Under the pieces are notes generated by a model. The model did no database searches and was not told the DNA's origin. It was given only the letters and a program-made list of their open reading frames with translations. Source: Bacteroidia bacterium (GTDB lineage Bacteria > Bacteroidota > Bacteroidia > NS11-12g > UBA9320). Taken from it: DNA of 64,000 bases. The position numbers and the translations under genes are program-made. Shown here piece by piece: positions 17,590 to 28,068 of the stretch. How positions within the stretch are numbered: the first letter of the stretch is position 1; the number at the start of each line of letters is the position of its first letter. The DNA is taken from contig JAOKFZ010000005.1 of the NCBI GenBank assembly GCA_028247315.1, forward strand, positions 1 through 64,000, read 5' to 3'.

Positions 17590-19173
17590 TTACCGTACCT
17601 TCAGGAGACTTCTCGTTTGCTGTACAAAGCCATTCTGATATCTACAGTAGTATGTTCCACTGGGTAATTGTGAAGCATCGAATAATACCTCATGATTCCC
17701 TTTGGGTATATCAGAACGAACAAGCTGTTGCACTTCACGGCCTTGCGTGTCTATTACTGTGATATTTACTGCCCCTCCATCTGAAAAATATTTCACAGTA
17801 GTTTGTACACCAAATGGGTTTGGATAGTTGGTAATGTATGCTTCTCCAGCATGTTGTCTCTTTATTCTGTCAGCGGATGCCGTAGTGCAAGCGTCTTGCA
17901 GTAAGTCCATCTTTTCAAAATCGTGAAGAAGTACACTGTCGGATGTAGTTTTATCTAAACAAAACCAATCTTGTAAGATGGTACTATAGATATCCCTAAA
18001 ATCAGTTTGCATCTCTAGATTATCTCTTGCAGTAGCACCTTCGGGTATAGTAGGATTAGTGCCAGTCATACCTCCTTTTACTTTGCTGCCAAACATGAAG
18101 AGTGGAGCAGAACTTCCGTGGTCTGTGCCAGTACTCGCATTACTAATTATTCTACGGCCAAATTCACTGAATGTCATACCTAAAACTTTATGGTCAATTT
18201 TTAGTTTTTCAATATCATCTTGAAAAGCGTTTATCGCCTCAGAGACAGTCTCTAGAAGAAAAGCATGATTCCCTGTTTCATTGCTATCTACAGGATCTAC
18301 TTGATTTGCGTGTGTGTCAAAACCGCCAAGTGATACAACGTATACACGGGTTTTAAGTCCTCCAGCTATAAGTTGAGCAACTATTTTAAGTTGGTCCGCT
18401 AGTCGATTACCTTCAGGGTAAAGTTCAGATAGGTTATCTGCTTTTTCTGCGGCAGATTTTACTTTCACACTGTACTCGTTGGTTTGCCTTGCAACAGTAC
18501 GTACGTATTCTAGTTCTTTTCCGGCCCATGAGTCGGGAGCATCAGGATAGTTTCCAGTAAGCAACTGGTAGTAGTTATCTGGATTGCTGATTGCAAAGCC
18601 CATGTTCACTGCAACCCCTTGGCATACTTGTGATACGACACTTCCTATTTGTATAGCGAGCGGATCTTCCATATCGTCATTAGGGAATCCATTAGGGTAG
18701 TTTGGCCATTCTTCGCTTAAGTACCTTCCTATCCAACCACTTTCTAGAAGTTCATCAGAATTAGCTCCAGTCATCCATATATCTGTACTTCTGAAATGGG
18801 AGTAGTTTTGATTTGGATATCCTACCGATTGCATAATACGCAACTTACCCTCACTATACATATCCTTCATTTTAGACATGCTGGGGTGTATGCCTGTACC
18901 TTCTAGTCCTTCCAGAGGAAGTACTTTGTTTTCTGGTATAAAAACGTCAGGCCTAGCAGTTGTAAGGTTTGCATATTGGTCTAATGGGATTAGAGTATTG
19001 AGTCCGTCATTACCTCCATTTAGTTGCACAAGTACTAATACATTATCTGTAGCGGTAAAATCTTCATTTTCCGCACCCATTAATTTTCCATAGGCTCTAA
19101 TCGGTTGACCATTCATTGCAAATGGCAACAAAGACATAGGAGCTACTCGTTTTAAAAAATCTCTTCTTTTCAT
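17590..19173 (-). CDS. DUF1501 protein with Tat signal and T9SS sorting domain
   Basis: A 527-residue protein of the DUF1501 family, related to alkaline-phosphatase/sulfatase-type folds but of unknown reaction. The N-terminus is a twin-arginine signal (KRRDFLKR) with a short hydrophobic region. The body contains the family's NGGNDGLNTLIPLDQY, GGFDTHANQ and SEFGRRIISNASTGTDHG segments. Residues from about 448 form a Por_Secre_tail T9SS type A sorting domain that begins with NYPNPFGVQTT and ends in a basic tail. It should cross the inner membrane folded via Tat and the outer membrane via T9SS. It lies 12 bases after DUF1800, its usual operon partner. Confidence 0.93.
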   Translation of the reverse strand: MKRRDFLKRVAPMSLLPFAMNGQPIRAYGKLMGAENEDFTATDNVLVLVQLNGGNDGLNTLIPLDQYANLTTARPDVFIPENKVLPLEGLEGTGIHPSMSKMKDMYSEGKLRIMQSVGYPNQNYSHFRSTDIWMTGANSDELLESGWIGRYLSEEWPNYPNGFPNDDMEDPLAIQIGSVVSQVCQGVAVNMGFAISNPDNYYQLLTGNYPDAPDSWAGKELEYVRTVARQTNEYSVKVKSAAEKADNLSELYPEGNRLADQLKIVAQLIAGGLKTRVYVVSLGGFDTHANQVDPVDSNETGNHAFLLETVSEAINAFQDDIEKLKIDHKVLGMTFSEFGRRIISNASTGTDHGSSAPLFMFGSKVKGGMTGTNPTIPEGATARDNLEMQTDFRDIYSTILQDWFCLDKTTSDSVLLHDFEKMDLLQDACTTASADRIKRQHAGEAYITNYPNPFGVQTTVKYFSDGGAVNITVIDTQGREVQQLVRSDIPKGNHEVLFDASQLPSGTYYCRYQNGFVQQTRSLLKVR

Positions 19174-19185
19174 ATGGTTTTGGGT

Positions 19186-20784
19186 TTACGAGAGTTGGTA
19201 CTCACCGAGGTTCATTAAGTATTTAAGTAAGAATAAAATACGTTGTGATACAACGGTCTTTTTAGTCTCGTTGGTCTTATCATTGATATATGCTGTCCAG
19301 GCATCGCTCCAGTAATGGTCTTTAATCTGTCCTGATAGAAGTATAGTTTTCATATACGCTTTTTGATTTTCTTCTGCTGGTAGTGTATGCAGCAACTCCA
19401 ATAGTTCATCAATAAACGCTGAAGGGTCTGCCACTGAACTAAATGATTCCGCGAAATTCACAGCATCAATTTTAAGACTATAACCCGTGTAGTTGTAACC
19501 ATAAGTGGTTAATATGTCTGTTATTCTATTTCTCTTGGGTAGTGTGTCGCTATTTATCCATAGCTCATGATATTGCGGTATTTGATAGTAAGCTGGCCAT
19601 CCCGCAACACTTGGCGGATCTCCAAGCTCTTGTTGTAAGAGGGTAGAGAATGAAGCAAAGTTTCCCCAAGCATTATATTGATTCACAAAGTCTGTACTCT
19701 CGGGTAATGGTAAGTTGAAAGTACGGCAAAGACCGTGAGTAAATGACGCTGGATTTTTTATTAAAGCTCCACGATTAGCGATATCAAAGAAGTGCTCACT
19801 CTTAAATAGAGCTTCTAAAACGGGTTTAATCTCATAATTACCATTTCTAAAAATAGTTGCCAATGGAGTTATTACATTTATTTCGGTGGCTTCGTCAATG
19901 TCATAATATACAAACCATCGGTAGAGTTTTCTTACAATATGTTTTGCTACCTCATTTTGAGCCATTATCATGTCGAGCATAGCGTCTAGCTCTTGTTCTC
20001 CGCCTGTAGCTCCTGTTTGTCCAGTTATAACTGTGTTGTTATAAAAACTTGAGAATTGTTTATCCGTTGTGTCGTGTCTGTTTTCTTGGAAATAGACATT
20101 GCCATTTTGTTTGTTTAATCTCCAGCCGGTAAGCACTTTAGCTCCCGTTATCACATCACTTTCTGTGTAATTACTATCAGGGCCTTTCCCCAAGGTAAAC
20201 AACTCTTGTAACTCACGAGAATAATTCTCGTCTGGAGCGGTGCTCGTATTTCTCTCTCCGTTCAAGAAAATAAGCATAGCAGGATCTAATGTCATATCTT
20301 TCAAAAGAGTCTTAAAATTTTTCAGACAATTTTTTCTGAGAGTAGCATTGTTTTGGTATCCAAAATTCCCCCAGCTAATTACATCTGCTTGTGTAGAGAA
20401 GTGATTGTGCCAAAAGAGGACCATTTGCTCACGAATACTCCGATCTTGATTAATAATCTGACCAGACCACCACATTTTGTAAGAACGCATACGCTGGTTA
20501 TTCAACTGACCATTGTAGTCGTTTACCCAGGTGCTTCCAGCAGGGATGTTTGGGTCTGGTGCTCTATCATTGTAGTTGTTGATCGGAGGAGCCGGTGGAG
20601 TGTAGTCTATCGTAAGAATATTATCTACCGCCTGTGACAGAAACATTCCTTTAAAGAAAGTGACATCATCTTTTACCACACCAAAGTGTACCCTTCTTAG
20701 TAGATGGAGTACAGCTGCTTTGTCCCACGGGCCAACATAAGGTGCTATACCTGAGTTAGTTCTTGCTTTTGCCATTGTTGCCAT
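19186..20784 (-). CDS. DUF1800 family protein
   Basis: A 532-residue DUF1800 protein, recognised from the LLRRVHFG N-terminus, the MVLFWHNHF segment, NYSRELQELFTLG and the HIVRKLYRWFV region. The biochemical function is unknown. It is habitually encoded next to DUF1501 in Bacteroidota, Planctomycetota and others. It has no signal peptide and no T9SS tail, unlike its partner. Two ATGs are possible (20784 and 20775). The mRNA leader carries a TGGTGC/GCACCA hairpin (20808-20826). Confidence 0.9.
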   Translation of the reverse strand: MATMAKARTNSGIAPYVGPWDKAAVLHLLRRVHFGVVKDDVTFFKGMFLSQAVDNILTIDYTPPAPPINNYNDRAPDPNIPAGSTWVNDYNGQLNNQRMRSYKMWWSGQIINQDRSIREQMVLFWHNHFSTQADVISWGNFGYQNNATLRKNCLKNFKTLLKDMTLDPAMLIFLNGERNTSTAPDENYSRELQELFTLGKGPDSNYTESDVITGAKVLTGWRLNKQNGNVYFQENRHDTTDKQFSSFYNNTVITGQTGATGGEQELDAMLDMIMAQNEVAKHIVRKLYRWFVYYDIDEATEINVITPLATIFRNGNYEIKPVLEALFKSEHFFDIANRGALIKNPASFTHGLCRTFNLPLPESTDFVNQYNAWGNFASFSTLLQQELGDPPSVAGWPAYYQIPQYHELWINSDTLPKRNRITDILTTYGYNYTGYSLKIDAVNFAESFSSVADPSAFIDELLELLHTLPAEENQKAYMKTILLSGQIKDHYWSDAWTAYINDKTNETKKTVVSQRILFLLKYLMNLGEYQLS

Positions 20785-20807
20785 ATTATTTCTTCATTAT
20801 CTGTTGG

Positions 20808-20826
20808 TGGTGCAACGGTGGCACCA
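20808..20826. repeat. Inverted repeat in DUF1800 leader
   Basis: TGGTGC and GCACCA are separated by seven bases, 24-42 bases before the DUF1800 start. It could be a leader hairpin or an operator. No T-run follows. Confidence 0.3.
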
Positions 20827-20964
20827 ATGTATTTGAAAATTACCTGTAAGATAAATAGCATTTAAATTCACTTATTGTCAATTGTTTACGCGTAAATTGA
20901 TTGCAAACGGTTATGTATTATCACGCTAATTTTCGGTGCTAAATATACAATTTTTTATACAAAT

Positions 20965-22380
20965 TTATAATGGAGCAGCCATTTGCATCAGGTATCCGCA
21001 GATAAGTGCTCCGTATGTGCCCAATGCATATCCAAGTACAGCAAGCAAAACACCTACGGGTGCTAGTGAAGGATGGAAGGCCGCTGCCACTACTGGAGCG
21101 GACGCAGCACCTCCAATATTTGCTTTACTACCAACCGCAAGATAGAAGAACGGTGCTTTTATTATTTTAGCAACAATTACCAGAAGTATTACGTGCACGA
21201 GCATCCAGGTAAGGCCTACCAAAAATATGGCGGGATTATCGAAGATTGCAAGCACATTCATTTTCATGCCTATTGTGGCTACGAGTACATATATAAATAT
21301 GCCTCCAATTTTAGATGCCCCCGCACCCTCATAGTTGCGGAACTTGGTAAAACTAAATACAATACCCAGTGTAGTAGCTATGACAATGAGCCAAAAAAAG
21401 CCAGAACCAAGACTAAATGTTTCAGCAAGATATGGCCAATGTGTTTTGATAAGCGGAGCTAGAATATCTGCTCCCAGATGAGCGAGTCCAGTTGACCCTA
21501 AGGCCAAACCGAGTATAACCATAATATCGGTAAAACTAGGAATGCGAGCAATACGTTGGCTAAATTCCTGCATTTGGTTTTTAAGTTTATTTACGGCTGT
21601 GGTATCTGCCTTAAAGAACTTGTCTATCTTATCTGCTTTGCCTACACCCAATAGTAGGAAGAACATCCAGACTTCTGCTACAATAATATCTACGGTTATC
21701 ATCATTGAGTACATACTTCCAGAAATCAAATTACGATCTCCATCTTTAAATATCTCATACATAGCAGCTTGGTTTGCTCCTCCGCCTATCCAACTGCCCG
21801 CTACCGTAGTCATCCCTCTCCATACTTCGTTTGGAGATAGACCTCCAACTATATCTGGAGCTATATATGAGAAGAGTAGGATGGCAAGTGGCCCACCAAT
21901 GATAACACCTATCGTTCCAGTGACGAACATTAACAAGGCTTTGTATCCGAGATTAAACACTTCCTTGAGATTTATACTTAAGGTAAGTAATACCAAACTA
22001 GCAGGCAACATGTAGCGTGAGGCTACATAATAAAGTTGTGATTTGCCAATGAATGGTTCTAGCAACTCTGCACTTACTTCATTTTCGAGTACGTAGTTTT
22101 TGAAGTCTTTAAATGAGTCTATGCCCGATACATCAAACCCATTGCTCGACAAGGCTTTTAGTGCAGCATCCATTTCTATCCACATAGGTGATATTACACC
22201 CAAAGTACTAAAGAGTGATGGAATAAAATAGCAAAGTAACAATGCTGGGACAATCTTATAAAACTTGTTAAGTTTAGGCGTCTCACTTGATTTAAATATT
22301 AGAGCAAGTATGAGAATAAGTATGCCGAAAACTACGGCATCATTGGTAATTAAGGGGATATTCGATACGACTTCTTCCAT
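20965..22380 (-). CDS. DUF819 family membrane protein
   Basis: A 471-residue polytopic inner-membrane protein with about 11-12 hydrophobic segments. It matches the DUF819 (YjcL-like) family from LCYFIPSLFSTLG near the N-terminus, the GSWIGGGANQAAMYEI segment and the C-terminal GSKANIGGAASAPVVAAAF motif with repeated small residues. DUF819 proteins look like carboxylate or ion transporters, but no substrate is established. It follows the beta-barrel gene by 29 bases on the same strand and may be co-transcribed. Confidence 0.85.
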   Translation of the reverse strand: MEEVVSNIPLITNDAVVFGILILILALIFKSSETPKLNKFYKIVPALLLCYFIPSLFSTLGVISPMWIEMDAALKALSSNGFDVSGIDSFKDFKNYVLENEVSAELLEPFIGKSQLYYVASRYMLPASLVLLTLSINLKEVFNLGYKALLMFVTGTIGVIIGGPLAILLFSYIAPDIVGGLSPNEVWRGMTTVAGSWIGGGANQAAMYEIFKDGDRNLISGSMYSMMITVDIIVAEVWMFFLLLGVGKADKIDKFFKADTTAVNKLKNQMQEFSQRIARIPSFTDIMVILGLALGSTGLAHLGADILAPLIKTHWPYLAETFSLGSGFFWLIVIATTLGIVFSFTKFRNYEGAGASKIGGIFIYVLVATIGMKMNVLAIFDNPAIFLVGLTWMLVHVILLVIVAKIIKAPFFYLAVGSKANIGGAASAPVVAAAFHPSLAPVGVLLAVLGYALGTYGALICGYLMQMAAPL

Positions 22381-22409
22381 GGTTAAACGTTATTTCCTGA
22401 CGAAAATAA

Positions 22410-23438
22410 TTATTTGAACAACCTAATGCGTTTTTTTTTGCCTCTGCGATGTATTTTTGGAATAGATCCATTGCTTTTTATCCAACCGTTATTGTACGAG
22501 CAATGGGTATTGGGGTTACCCATATTCCCATTTAGTGGGATGTGCAATTTGAAGCCAAATAAAAAGTAATTATCATTATTTTCACTATTTCCTCTTATAG
22601 TACCTGGTTCTCCACGTACAATCCCATCTGTGGGTTCTACTACAGATGGATTTGAAAAATAGGCGGCTAATTCACCGTTTGTTTCTTCAATTAGCTTGGC
22701 ATCATAGTATACTCCTGAAACATCATCTAGGTAGTCTGTGAATGTTTTTCGTAGTGAGATGTCTAAGGCGAGTGTCATTCCGTTTTTGAGGGGAAATTTT
22801 TTTCCGAAGCCAAATGGGATAACAAGGCTATAGTAGTCGTATGGTGACTGGCTAGGGTCTGCAAATTGGCCTTGTGTGCCCAGAGGTCTAAGTTTGTACC
22901 ACACCCCATTTAGCTCGTTCATTGGTCTATAGAAACACAATCCTGTACCAGCATTGGCATAAAACCCGCTTAAAGCTCCACGGTATTGTGGTACGGTATA
23001 TTCTAGTTTTATTGAGGTCTCTATGATATCTGTGCGTACTTTTAACTTTCTGTATTTCCTATTCCAGTTCGTCTCAGCATCGTCTGCTGCCAAGCGGGTA
23101 TAGAATGCATCTAAACCGATAGAAAGCCCTTTAGGTAAATTGTACTGTATACCTGACCCAAAGGCATATCGTATTTGTCTAAAATCAATATCACTTGGAT
23201 CATTTGAACCGTGAAAGTCCTTTCCTCCTAAATCACTTAAGAAAGTAGAAGAGGACAACAAAATATGTGTTGACCAATAGGATCTGGCATTTCGCCTGCT
23301 TTGTGAAAAACCGGCAGTGTACATAATTAGAAACGCAGCAAAGAAAATTGTCTTCTTTCTTTGACAGAAAGTGTTGAAAAATTGAGCAAGCAACAAAAAT
23401 AGTATGGTGAAATTGAGTCTTAAACCACATAATGTCAT
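22410..23438 (-). CDS. Outer-membrane beta-barrel protein, PorG/DUF6089-like
   Basis: Predicted outer-membrane barrel of 342 residues from ATG at 23438. Around residues 27-45 is a signal peptide (RKKTIFFAAFLIMYTAGFSQ) after an unusual extra hydrophobic stretch, so the true start may lie downstream at a non-ATG codon. The body has alternating amphipathic strands and the motif SSTFLSDLGGKDF with FRQIRYAFGSGIQYNL, typical of DUF6089/PorG-like Bacteroidota proteins. The C-terminus ends in a basic run (HRRGKKKRIRLFK). The family assignment is by resemblance. Confidence 0.65.
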   Translation of the reverse strand: MTLCGLRLNFTILFLLLAQFFNTFCQRKKTIFFAAFLIMYTAGFSQSRRNARSYWSTHILLSSSTFLSDLGGKDFHGSNDPSDIDFRQIRYAFGSGIQYNLPKGLSIGLDAFYTRLAADDAETNWNRKYRKLKVRTDIIETSIKLEYTVPQYRGALSGFYANAGTGLCFYRPMNELNGVWYKLRPLGTQGQFADPSQSPYDYYSLVIPFGFGKKFPLKNGMTLALDISLRKTFTDYLDDVSGVYYDAKLIEETNGELAAYFSNPSVVEPTDGIVRGEPGTIRGNSENNDNYFLFGFKLHIPLNGNMGNPNTHCSYNNGWIKSNGSIPKIHRRGKKKRIRLFK

Positions 23439-23612
23439 GTTAATGTCACTTTTAAAAATGAATCTAATTGTAATTGGATGCTTGTTGTAGTAGCAAGACA
23501 ATTTTGAACGGTCTGTTTTTACTATTTAGAACGAGAATTACTTACCTCCATTCTAAATTGTAATTGTTGTGAACTTAAATTTAACATAGAAGTTTTACAA
23601 TCAGGTAAAATT

Positions 23613-23620
23613 TAAATTTG
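23613..23620 (+). promoter_or_regulatory. gcvP -7 promoter element
   Basis: TAAATTTG fits TAnnTTTG and ends 23 bases before the gcvP ATG. Confidence 0.5.
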
Positions 23621-23643
23621 CAGCACATTTATTAGAATACAAG

Positions 23644-26502
23644 ATGTACAAAGAACACTTTTCGGATCGTCACAATAGTATTTCACCTGCAGAGGAGCAT
23701 GAAATGCTTCAAATGCTAGGCTATACTAGTATAGAGCAGCTTATTTCACAAACTATTCCCAATGAGATACGTCTTGAAAAAGAACTAGACTTGGATAGTG
23801 CTCTTTCAGAAGTAGAACTTCTCGAAAAGCTCCAGAAAATAGGGAATAAAAATGTAGTGGCAAAGAGCTACATCGGTATGGGCTACTATGGCACACATAC
23901 TCCTCAGGTTATTCTAAGAAATATACTAGAAAACCCTGGATGGTATACTCAGTATACACCATACCAAGCTGAAATAGCTCAAGGTAGACTAGAAGCACTA
24001 TTGAATTTTCAAACAATGATTTGTGACCTCACAGGAATGGAGCTTGCCAATGCATCATTGTTAGATGAGGCAACAGCCTCAGCCGAGGCAATGGCAATGT
24101 TGTATTCTGCCAAGAAGAAAGGTGCTGGAAATAAAATATTCCTTTCTGATAAGGCTTTCCCTCAAACGATAGATGTGATAGAGACTAGAGCTGAACCGCT
24201 TGGTATTGAAGTAGTTATTGGTAATCCGTATGAAGCGGAATTTAGTAATGCGTATTTTGCCCTGTTTGTACAATATCCAAACGGTGAAGGGTCTGTTGAA
24301 GACTATGCTGCACTTACCGCAAAAGCATTAGAATTTGGTGTAAAAACAATTGTAGCTGCAGATATACTTGCTCTTACTTTACTAAAAGCTCCAGGCGAGT
24401 GGGGAGCAGAAGTAGTGGTAGGCAGCACACAGCGATTTGGAATACCAATGGGTAACGGAGGTCCGCATGCTGCATACTACGCTACAAAAGAAGAACATAA
24501 ACGCAGGCTGCCTGGTAGAATAATTGGAGTGTCCCAAGACGGTGACGGAAATTATGCGCTCAGAATGGCGTTGCAAACCAGAGAGCAACATATAAAAAGG
24601 GACAAAGCAACAAGTAATATTTGCACTGCTCAGGCACTACTCGCAATCATGGCAGGTATGTATGCTGCTTATCATGGTCCTGTGCGACTTAAAAGTATTG
24701 CTGAAAAGGTAAATAACCTAACAAGTATCCTAGCTAATAACCTAATTGATCTTGGGTATGATCTAAAGAACAACAGTGCTTTTGATACCCTATCCATTGT
24801 GGCTAATAGCAATATACAAGCTAAAGTACGCGGGGAGTTAGAAGCCAATAACATCAATGTACGGTATGCAGACGGATACATAGGAATCTCATTGGACGAG
24901 ACTACAGAACTGGATGATGTGAAATTACTGGTTAGTAGATTAGGTACTGCGAATAAAGCCGCTGCTGATTTTACAGATAAGATTTCTGTAATGTGGGACA
25001 GCAACTTAGACAGAGATACAGAATATTTAACTCATCCAGTATTCAATTCGTACCATACGGAGCATGAGATGTTGCGTTACTTGAAATCATTGGAGAATAA
25101 AGACTTGTCACTGGCTCACAGTATGATAGCCTTAGGTAGTTGTACTATGAAATTAAACGCAACTTCGGAGATGATACCTGTTACTTGGGATTCATACTGC
25201 AACATACATCCATTTGCACCAAAGCACCAATTGGCTGGTTACACCCAGATGCTTCATGAATTGGAGAGGGATTTATCAGAAATTACCGGATTTTATAAAG
25301 TTAGTTTGCAGCCGAATGCTGGAGCCCAAGGGGAGTATGCAGGATTAATGACTATTCGCCAATATTTTATCGACACCAACCAAGAATATAGAAATATTGT
25401 CATTATACCGGATTCGGCACATGGAACTAATCCAGCCAGTGCTGTCATGGCAGGAATGAAAGTCGTTGTGGTGAAATGCCACAGAAATGGGTATATAGAC
25501 CTCAATGACTTGAGAGAAAAAGTGGAAGTAAATAAGGAACACCTTGCTGCAGTAATGGTAACTTATCCAAGCACTACGGGTGTATATGAAGAGACTATAA
25601 AAGAAATAACTTCTCTAATACATGAGAATGGTGGCCAAGTATACATGGACGGAGCTAATATGAATGCACAAGTAGGGTATACCAACCCAGCTAACATAGG
25701 AGCAGACGTTTGTCACCTAAATCTGCACAAGACATTCTGTATACCACACGGTGGAGGTGGTCCCGGAATGGGGCCCATTGGTGTGGCCGAGCACTTGGCA
25801 CCGTACCTACCCAAACATAGTGTAGTAGCTGGAGTTAGCTCAGAGAAAGGTATGAAAGCTGTAAGTGCTGCACCCTTTGGGAGTGCAAGTATCTTGCTCA
25901 TAAGCTACGCGTACATTAAGATGATGGGTAGAGAAGGATTGAAGCGGGCTACAGCTCTAGCTATACTCAATGCCAATTACATGAAACATAGGTTAGCAGA
26001 GGGTTACGAAGTGCTCTATACCGGGCAGAATGGAACGGTAGCTCACGAGATGATTGTGGACCCAAGACCGCTCAAGTTGACCAGTGGTGTATTGGTAGAA
26101 GATATTGCCAAACGATTGATTGATTATGGATTTCACGCACCTACGGTAAGTTTCCCTATACCAGGTACTATGATGATAGAACCAACAGAGAGTGAAAATA
26201 AAGCAGAGTTGGACAGGTTTTGTGACGCATTACTAGCAATACGGGAAGAAATTGCGGAAATCGAAAACGGCACCGCAGATAGGGACAATAATGTACTAAA
26301 GAATGCCCCCCATACTGCGGAGTCGGTTATTAGCGGAGAGTGGGATAAGCCTTATTCAAGAGAAAAAGCGGTATATCCTGCACCTTATGTATTGGCCAAT
26401 AAGTTTTGGCCGAGTGTAGGAAGAGTGGATAATACATATGGAGATAGAAATTTAATATGTAGCTGTTTGCCTCTTTCTGCTTATGCAGAGACATCATCGT
26501 AA
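23644..26502 (+). CDS. gcvP: Glycine dehydrogenase (decarboxylating), P-protein
   Basis: Pyridoxal-phosphate enzyme of the glycine cleavage system. It decarboxylates glycine and passes the aminomethyl group to the lipoyl H-protein. The 952 residues represent the fused single-chain form (P1 and P2 halves). The PLP lysine is in [18 protein letters not shown] near residue 696, and the Gly-rich loop follows. The N-terminus has the conserved [19 protein letters not shown]. gcvT and gcvH are not in the window. The ATG is supported by the -7 element just upstream. Confidence 0.97.
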   Translation: MYKEHFSDRHNSISPAEEHEMLQMLGYTSIEQLISQTIPNEIRLEKELDLDSALSEVELLEKLQKIGNKNVVAKSYIGMGYYGTHTPQVILRNILENPGWYTQYTPYQAEIAQGRLEALLNFQTMICDLTGMELANASLLDEATASAEAMAMLYSAKKKGAGNKIFLSDKAFPQTIDVIETRAEPLGIEVVIGNPYEAEFSNAYFALFVQYPNGEGSVEDYAALTAKALEFGVKTIVAADILALTLLKAPGEWGAEVVVGSTQRFGIPMGNGGPHAAYYATKEEHKRRLPGRIIGVSQDGDGNYALRMALQTREQHIKRDKATSNICTAQALLAIMAGMYAAYHGPVRLKSIAEKVNNLTSILANNLIDLGYDLKNNSAFDTLSIVANSNIQAKVRGELEANNINVRYADGYIGISLDETTELDDVKLLVSRLGTANKAAADFTDKISVMWDSNLDRDTEYLTHPVFNSYHTEHEMLRYLKSLENKDLSLAHSMIALGSCTMKLNATSEMIPVTWDSYCNIHPFAPKHQLAGYTQMLHELERDLSEITGFYKVSLQPNAGAQGEYAGLMTIRQYFIDTNQEYRNIVIIPDSAHGTNPASAVMAGMKVVVVKCHRNGYIDLNDLREKVEVNKEHLAAVMVTYPSTTGVYEETIKEITSLIHENGGQVYMDGANMNAQVGYTNPANIGADVCHLNLHKTFCIPHGGGGPGMGPIGVAEHLAPYLPKHSVVAGVSSEKGMKAVSAAPFGSASILLISYAYIKMMGREGLKRATALAILNANYMKHRLAEGYEVLYTGQNGTVAHEMIVDPRPLKLTSGVLVEDIAKRLIDYGFHAPTVSFPIPGTMMIEPTESENKAELDRFCDALLAIREEIAEIENGTADRDNNVLKNAPHTAESVISGEWDKPYSREKAVYPAPYVLANKFWPSVGRVDNTYGDRNLICSCLPLSAYAETSS

Positions 26503-26562
26503 TAAACTATACACAAAGAGAGCGACTGGTTTGCTGAAAAATGTCTAATTTAGCCGCAAACT

Positions 26563-27039
26563 ATGACACTATCATTAATTATAGGATTGATATTATTCGG
26601 TGTATTGCTGATAATGATAGAAATATTCATCACACCAGGATTTATAGTGGGTGTATTGGGTACTCTTTTTTTAGCTGTAGGTATTGCTTACACCTACAAA
26701 GAATACGGAGATTTTTCAGGCAACATTACGCTAGCTGCTACAGCGGTGTTTTTAGCAACAACTCTTACCCTGGCTTTTAGAAATGGGGCTTGGAACAGAT
26801 TTGCTATCACTGATGCAATAGATGGCAAGGCCAATAATATAGATCAGCTAATAATTAATGTAGGAGATACAGGGAAGTCCATTAGTGCCCTTCGTCCTGC
26901 AGGTTCAGCCATTATCAATGATCAGCGACTAGAGGTACACGCCGATGGTGAGTTTATCCTCGCCAATGAAGAGATAGAGGTTATCAAAAAAGTTCAAAAT
27001 CAAATATTTATAAAGAAAATTAACACTTTAAAAAATTAA
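26563..27039 (+). CDS. NfeD family membrane protein
   Basis: A 158-residue protein with two to three hydrophobic helices (about 1-70) and a C-terminal OB-fold (about 90-155) containing [22 protein letters not shown], the standard short NfeD form without a ClpP-like protease domain. NfeD proteins pair with SPFH/flotillin proteins in membrane microdomains. floA follows only four bases later, which is strong contextual support for the pair. Confidence 0.92.
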   Translation: MTLSLIIGLILFGVLLIMIEIFITPGFIVGVLGTLFLAVGIAYTYKEYGDFSGNITLAATAVFLATTLTLAFRNGAWNRFAITDAIDGKANNIDQLIINVGDTGKSISALRPAGSAIINDQRLEVHADGEFILANEEIEVIKKVQNQIFIKKINTLKN

Positions 27040-27043
27040 TCAC

Positions 27044-28009
27044 ATGCCAACAATTTTGCCATTCATCATTGGAGGAGTAGTTTTACTCTTTGTCTTTTTA
27101 TACTTTGTGCCAGTAGGGCTATGGGTTACGGCCCAAGTTTCTGGAGCTAGAGTAGGTATCGTACAACTTATTGTTATGCGTATTCGTAAAGTGCCACCAT
27201 CACTTATTGTGAATGCTCTTATTAATGCAAATAAGGCAGGTCTGCCGGTTACGGCAAATGACCTCGAGACGCACTTTATGGCAGGGGGTAATGTAAACAA
27301 CGTAGTGAAAGCACTCATTTCGGCTGATAAAGCAAATATTCCTCTTGATTTTAATATGGCTGCGGCTATTGATCTTGCAGGTAGAGATGTGGCAGATGCC
27401 GTACAGTTATCGGTAAATCCACGTGTGATAAACACACCTCCAGTAGCAGCAGTTGCAAAGGATGGTATTCAGCTAATTGCAAAAGCACGTGTTACCGTGA
27501 GAGCAAATATTGCTCAGTTGGTAGGGGGTGCTGGTGAAGATACTATACTTGCTCGAGTAGGAGAAGGTATCGTAACCACGATTGGTTCTGCTACTAGCCA
27601 CAAGGCGGTATTAGAAAATCCAGATATGATTTCTAAGACAGTATTAGCCAAAGGACTAGATGCAGGTACAGCATTTGAGATATTGTCTATTGATATAGCA
27701 GACATAGACATTGGTAAAAACATAGGTGCAGAACTGCAAACAGATCAGGCAGAGGCAGACCTCAAGGTAGCCAACGCAAAAGCTGAAGAGCGAAGAGCTA
27801 TGGCCGTAGCAGAAGAGCAGGAAATGAAAGCTAAAGCTCAAGATGCGAGAGCACTTGTAATACTGGCAGAGGCAGAAGTGCCAAAAGCAATGGCCGAGGC
27901 ATTCAGAAGTGGAAACATGGGTATCATGGACTACTACAAAATGAAAAATATTGAAGCGGATACGGGTATGAGAGACAGTATCTCTAAGCCAGACGGAAAG
28001 AAAAAGTAG
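27044..28009 (+). CDS. floA: Flotillin-like protein FloA
   Basis: A 321-residue SPFH-family scaffold of functional membrane microdomains. It begins with a membrane hairpin (residues about 5-27) and the diagnostic [20 protein letters not shown]. The SPFH core follows, then a coiled-coil with repeated Ala-Glu/Lys ([19 protein letters not shown]), and the C-terminal [16 protein letters not shown] that is typical of FloA. It is translated just after nfeD and ends at a strong bidirectional terminator. Confidence 0.95.
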   Translation: MPTILPFIIGGVVLLFVFLYFVPVGLWVTAQVSGARVGIVQLIVMRIRKVPPSLIVNALINANKAGLPVTANDLETHFMAGGNVNNVVKALISADKANIPLDFNMAAAIDLAGRDVADAVQLSVNPRVINTPPVAAVAKDGIQLIAKARVTVRANIAQLVGGAGEDTILARVGEGIVTTIGSATSHKAVLENPDMISKTVLAKGLDAGTAFEILSIDIADIDIGKNIGAELQTDQAEADLKVANAKAEERRAMAVAEEQEMKAKAQDARALVILAEAEVPKAMAEAFRSGNMGIMDYYKMKNIEADTGMRDSISKPDGKKK

Positions 28010-28030
28010 TTTCTTTTTAGAGAATTACTT

Positions 28031-28065
28031 AAAAGGGGGATTTGCAAATAGCAAATCCCCCTTTT
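28031..28065. terminator. Bidirectional terminator between floA and TonB receptor
   Basis: A perfect 15-bp stem: AAAAGGGGGATTTGC pairs with GCAAATCCCCCTTTT around a five-base loop. Flanking A and T runs serve both convergent genes. Confidence 0.92.
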
Positions 28066-28068
28066 TTA

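Noticed and set aside
23233-23430. Antisense or alternative-frame small protein over the barrel gene start
   Set aside because: It is an overlapping frame of the beta-barrel gene with no family pattern or promoter of its own.
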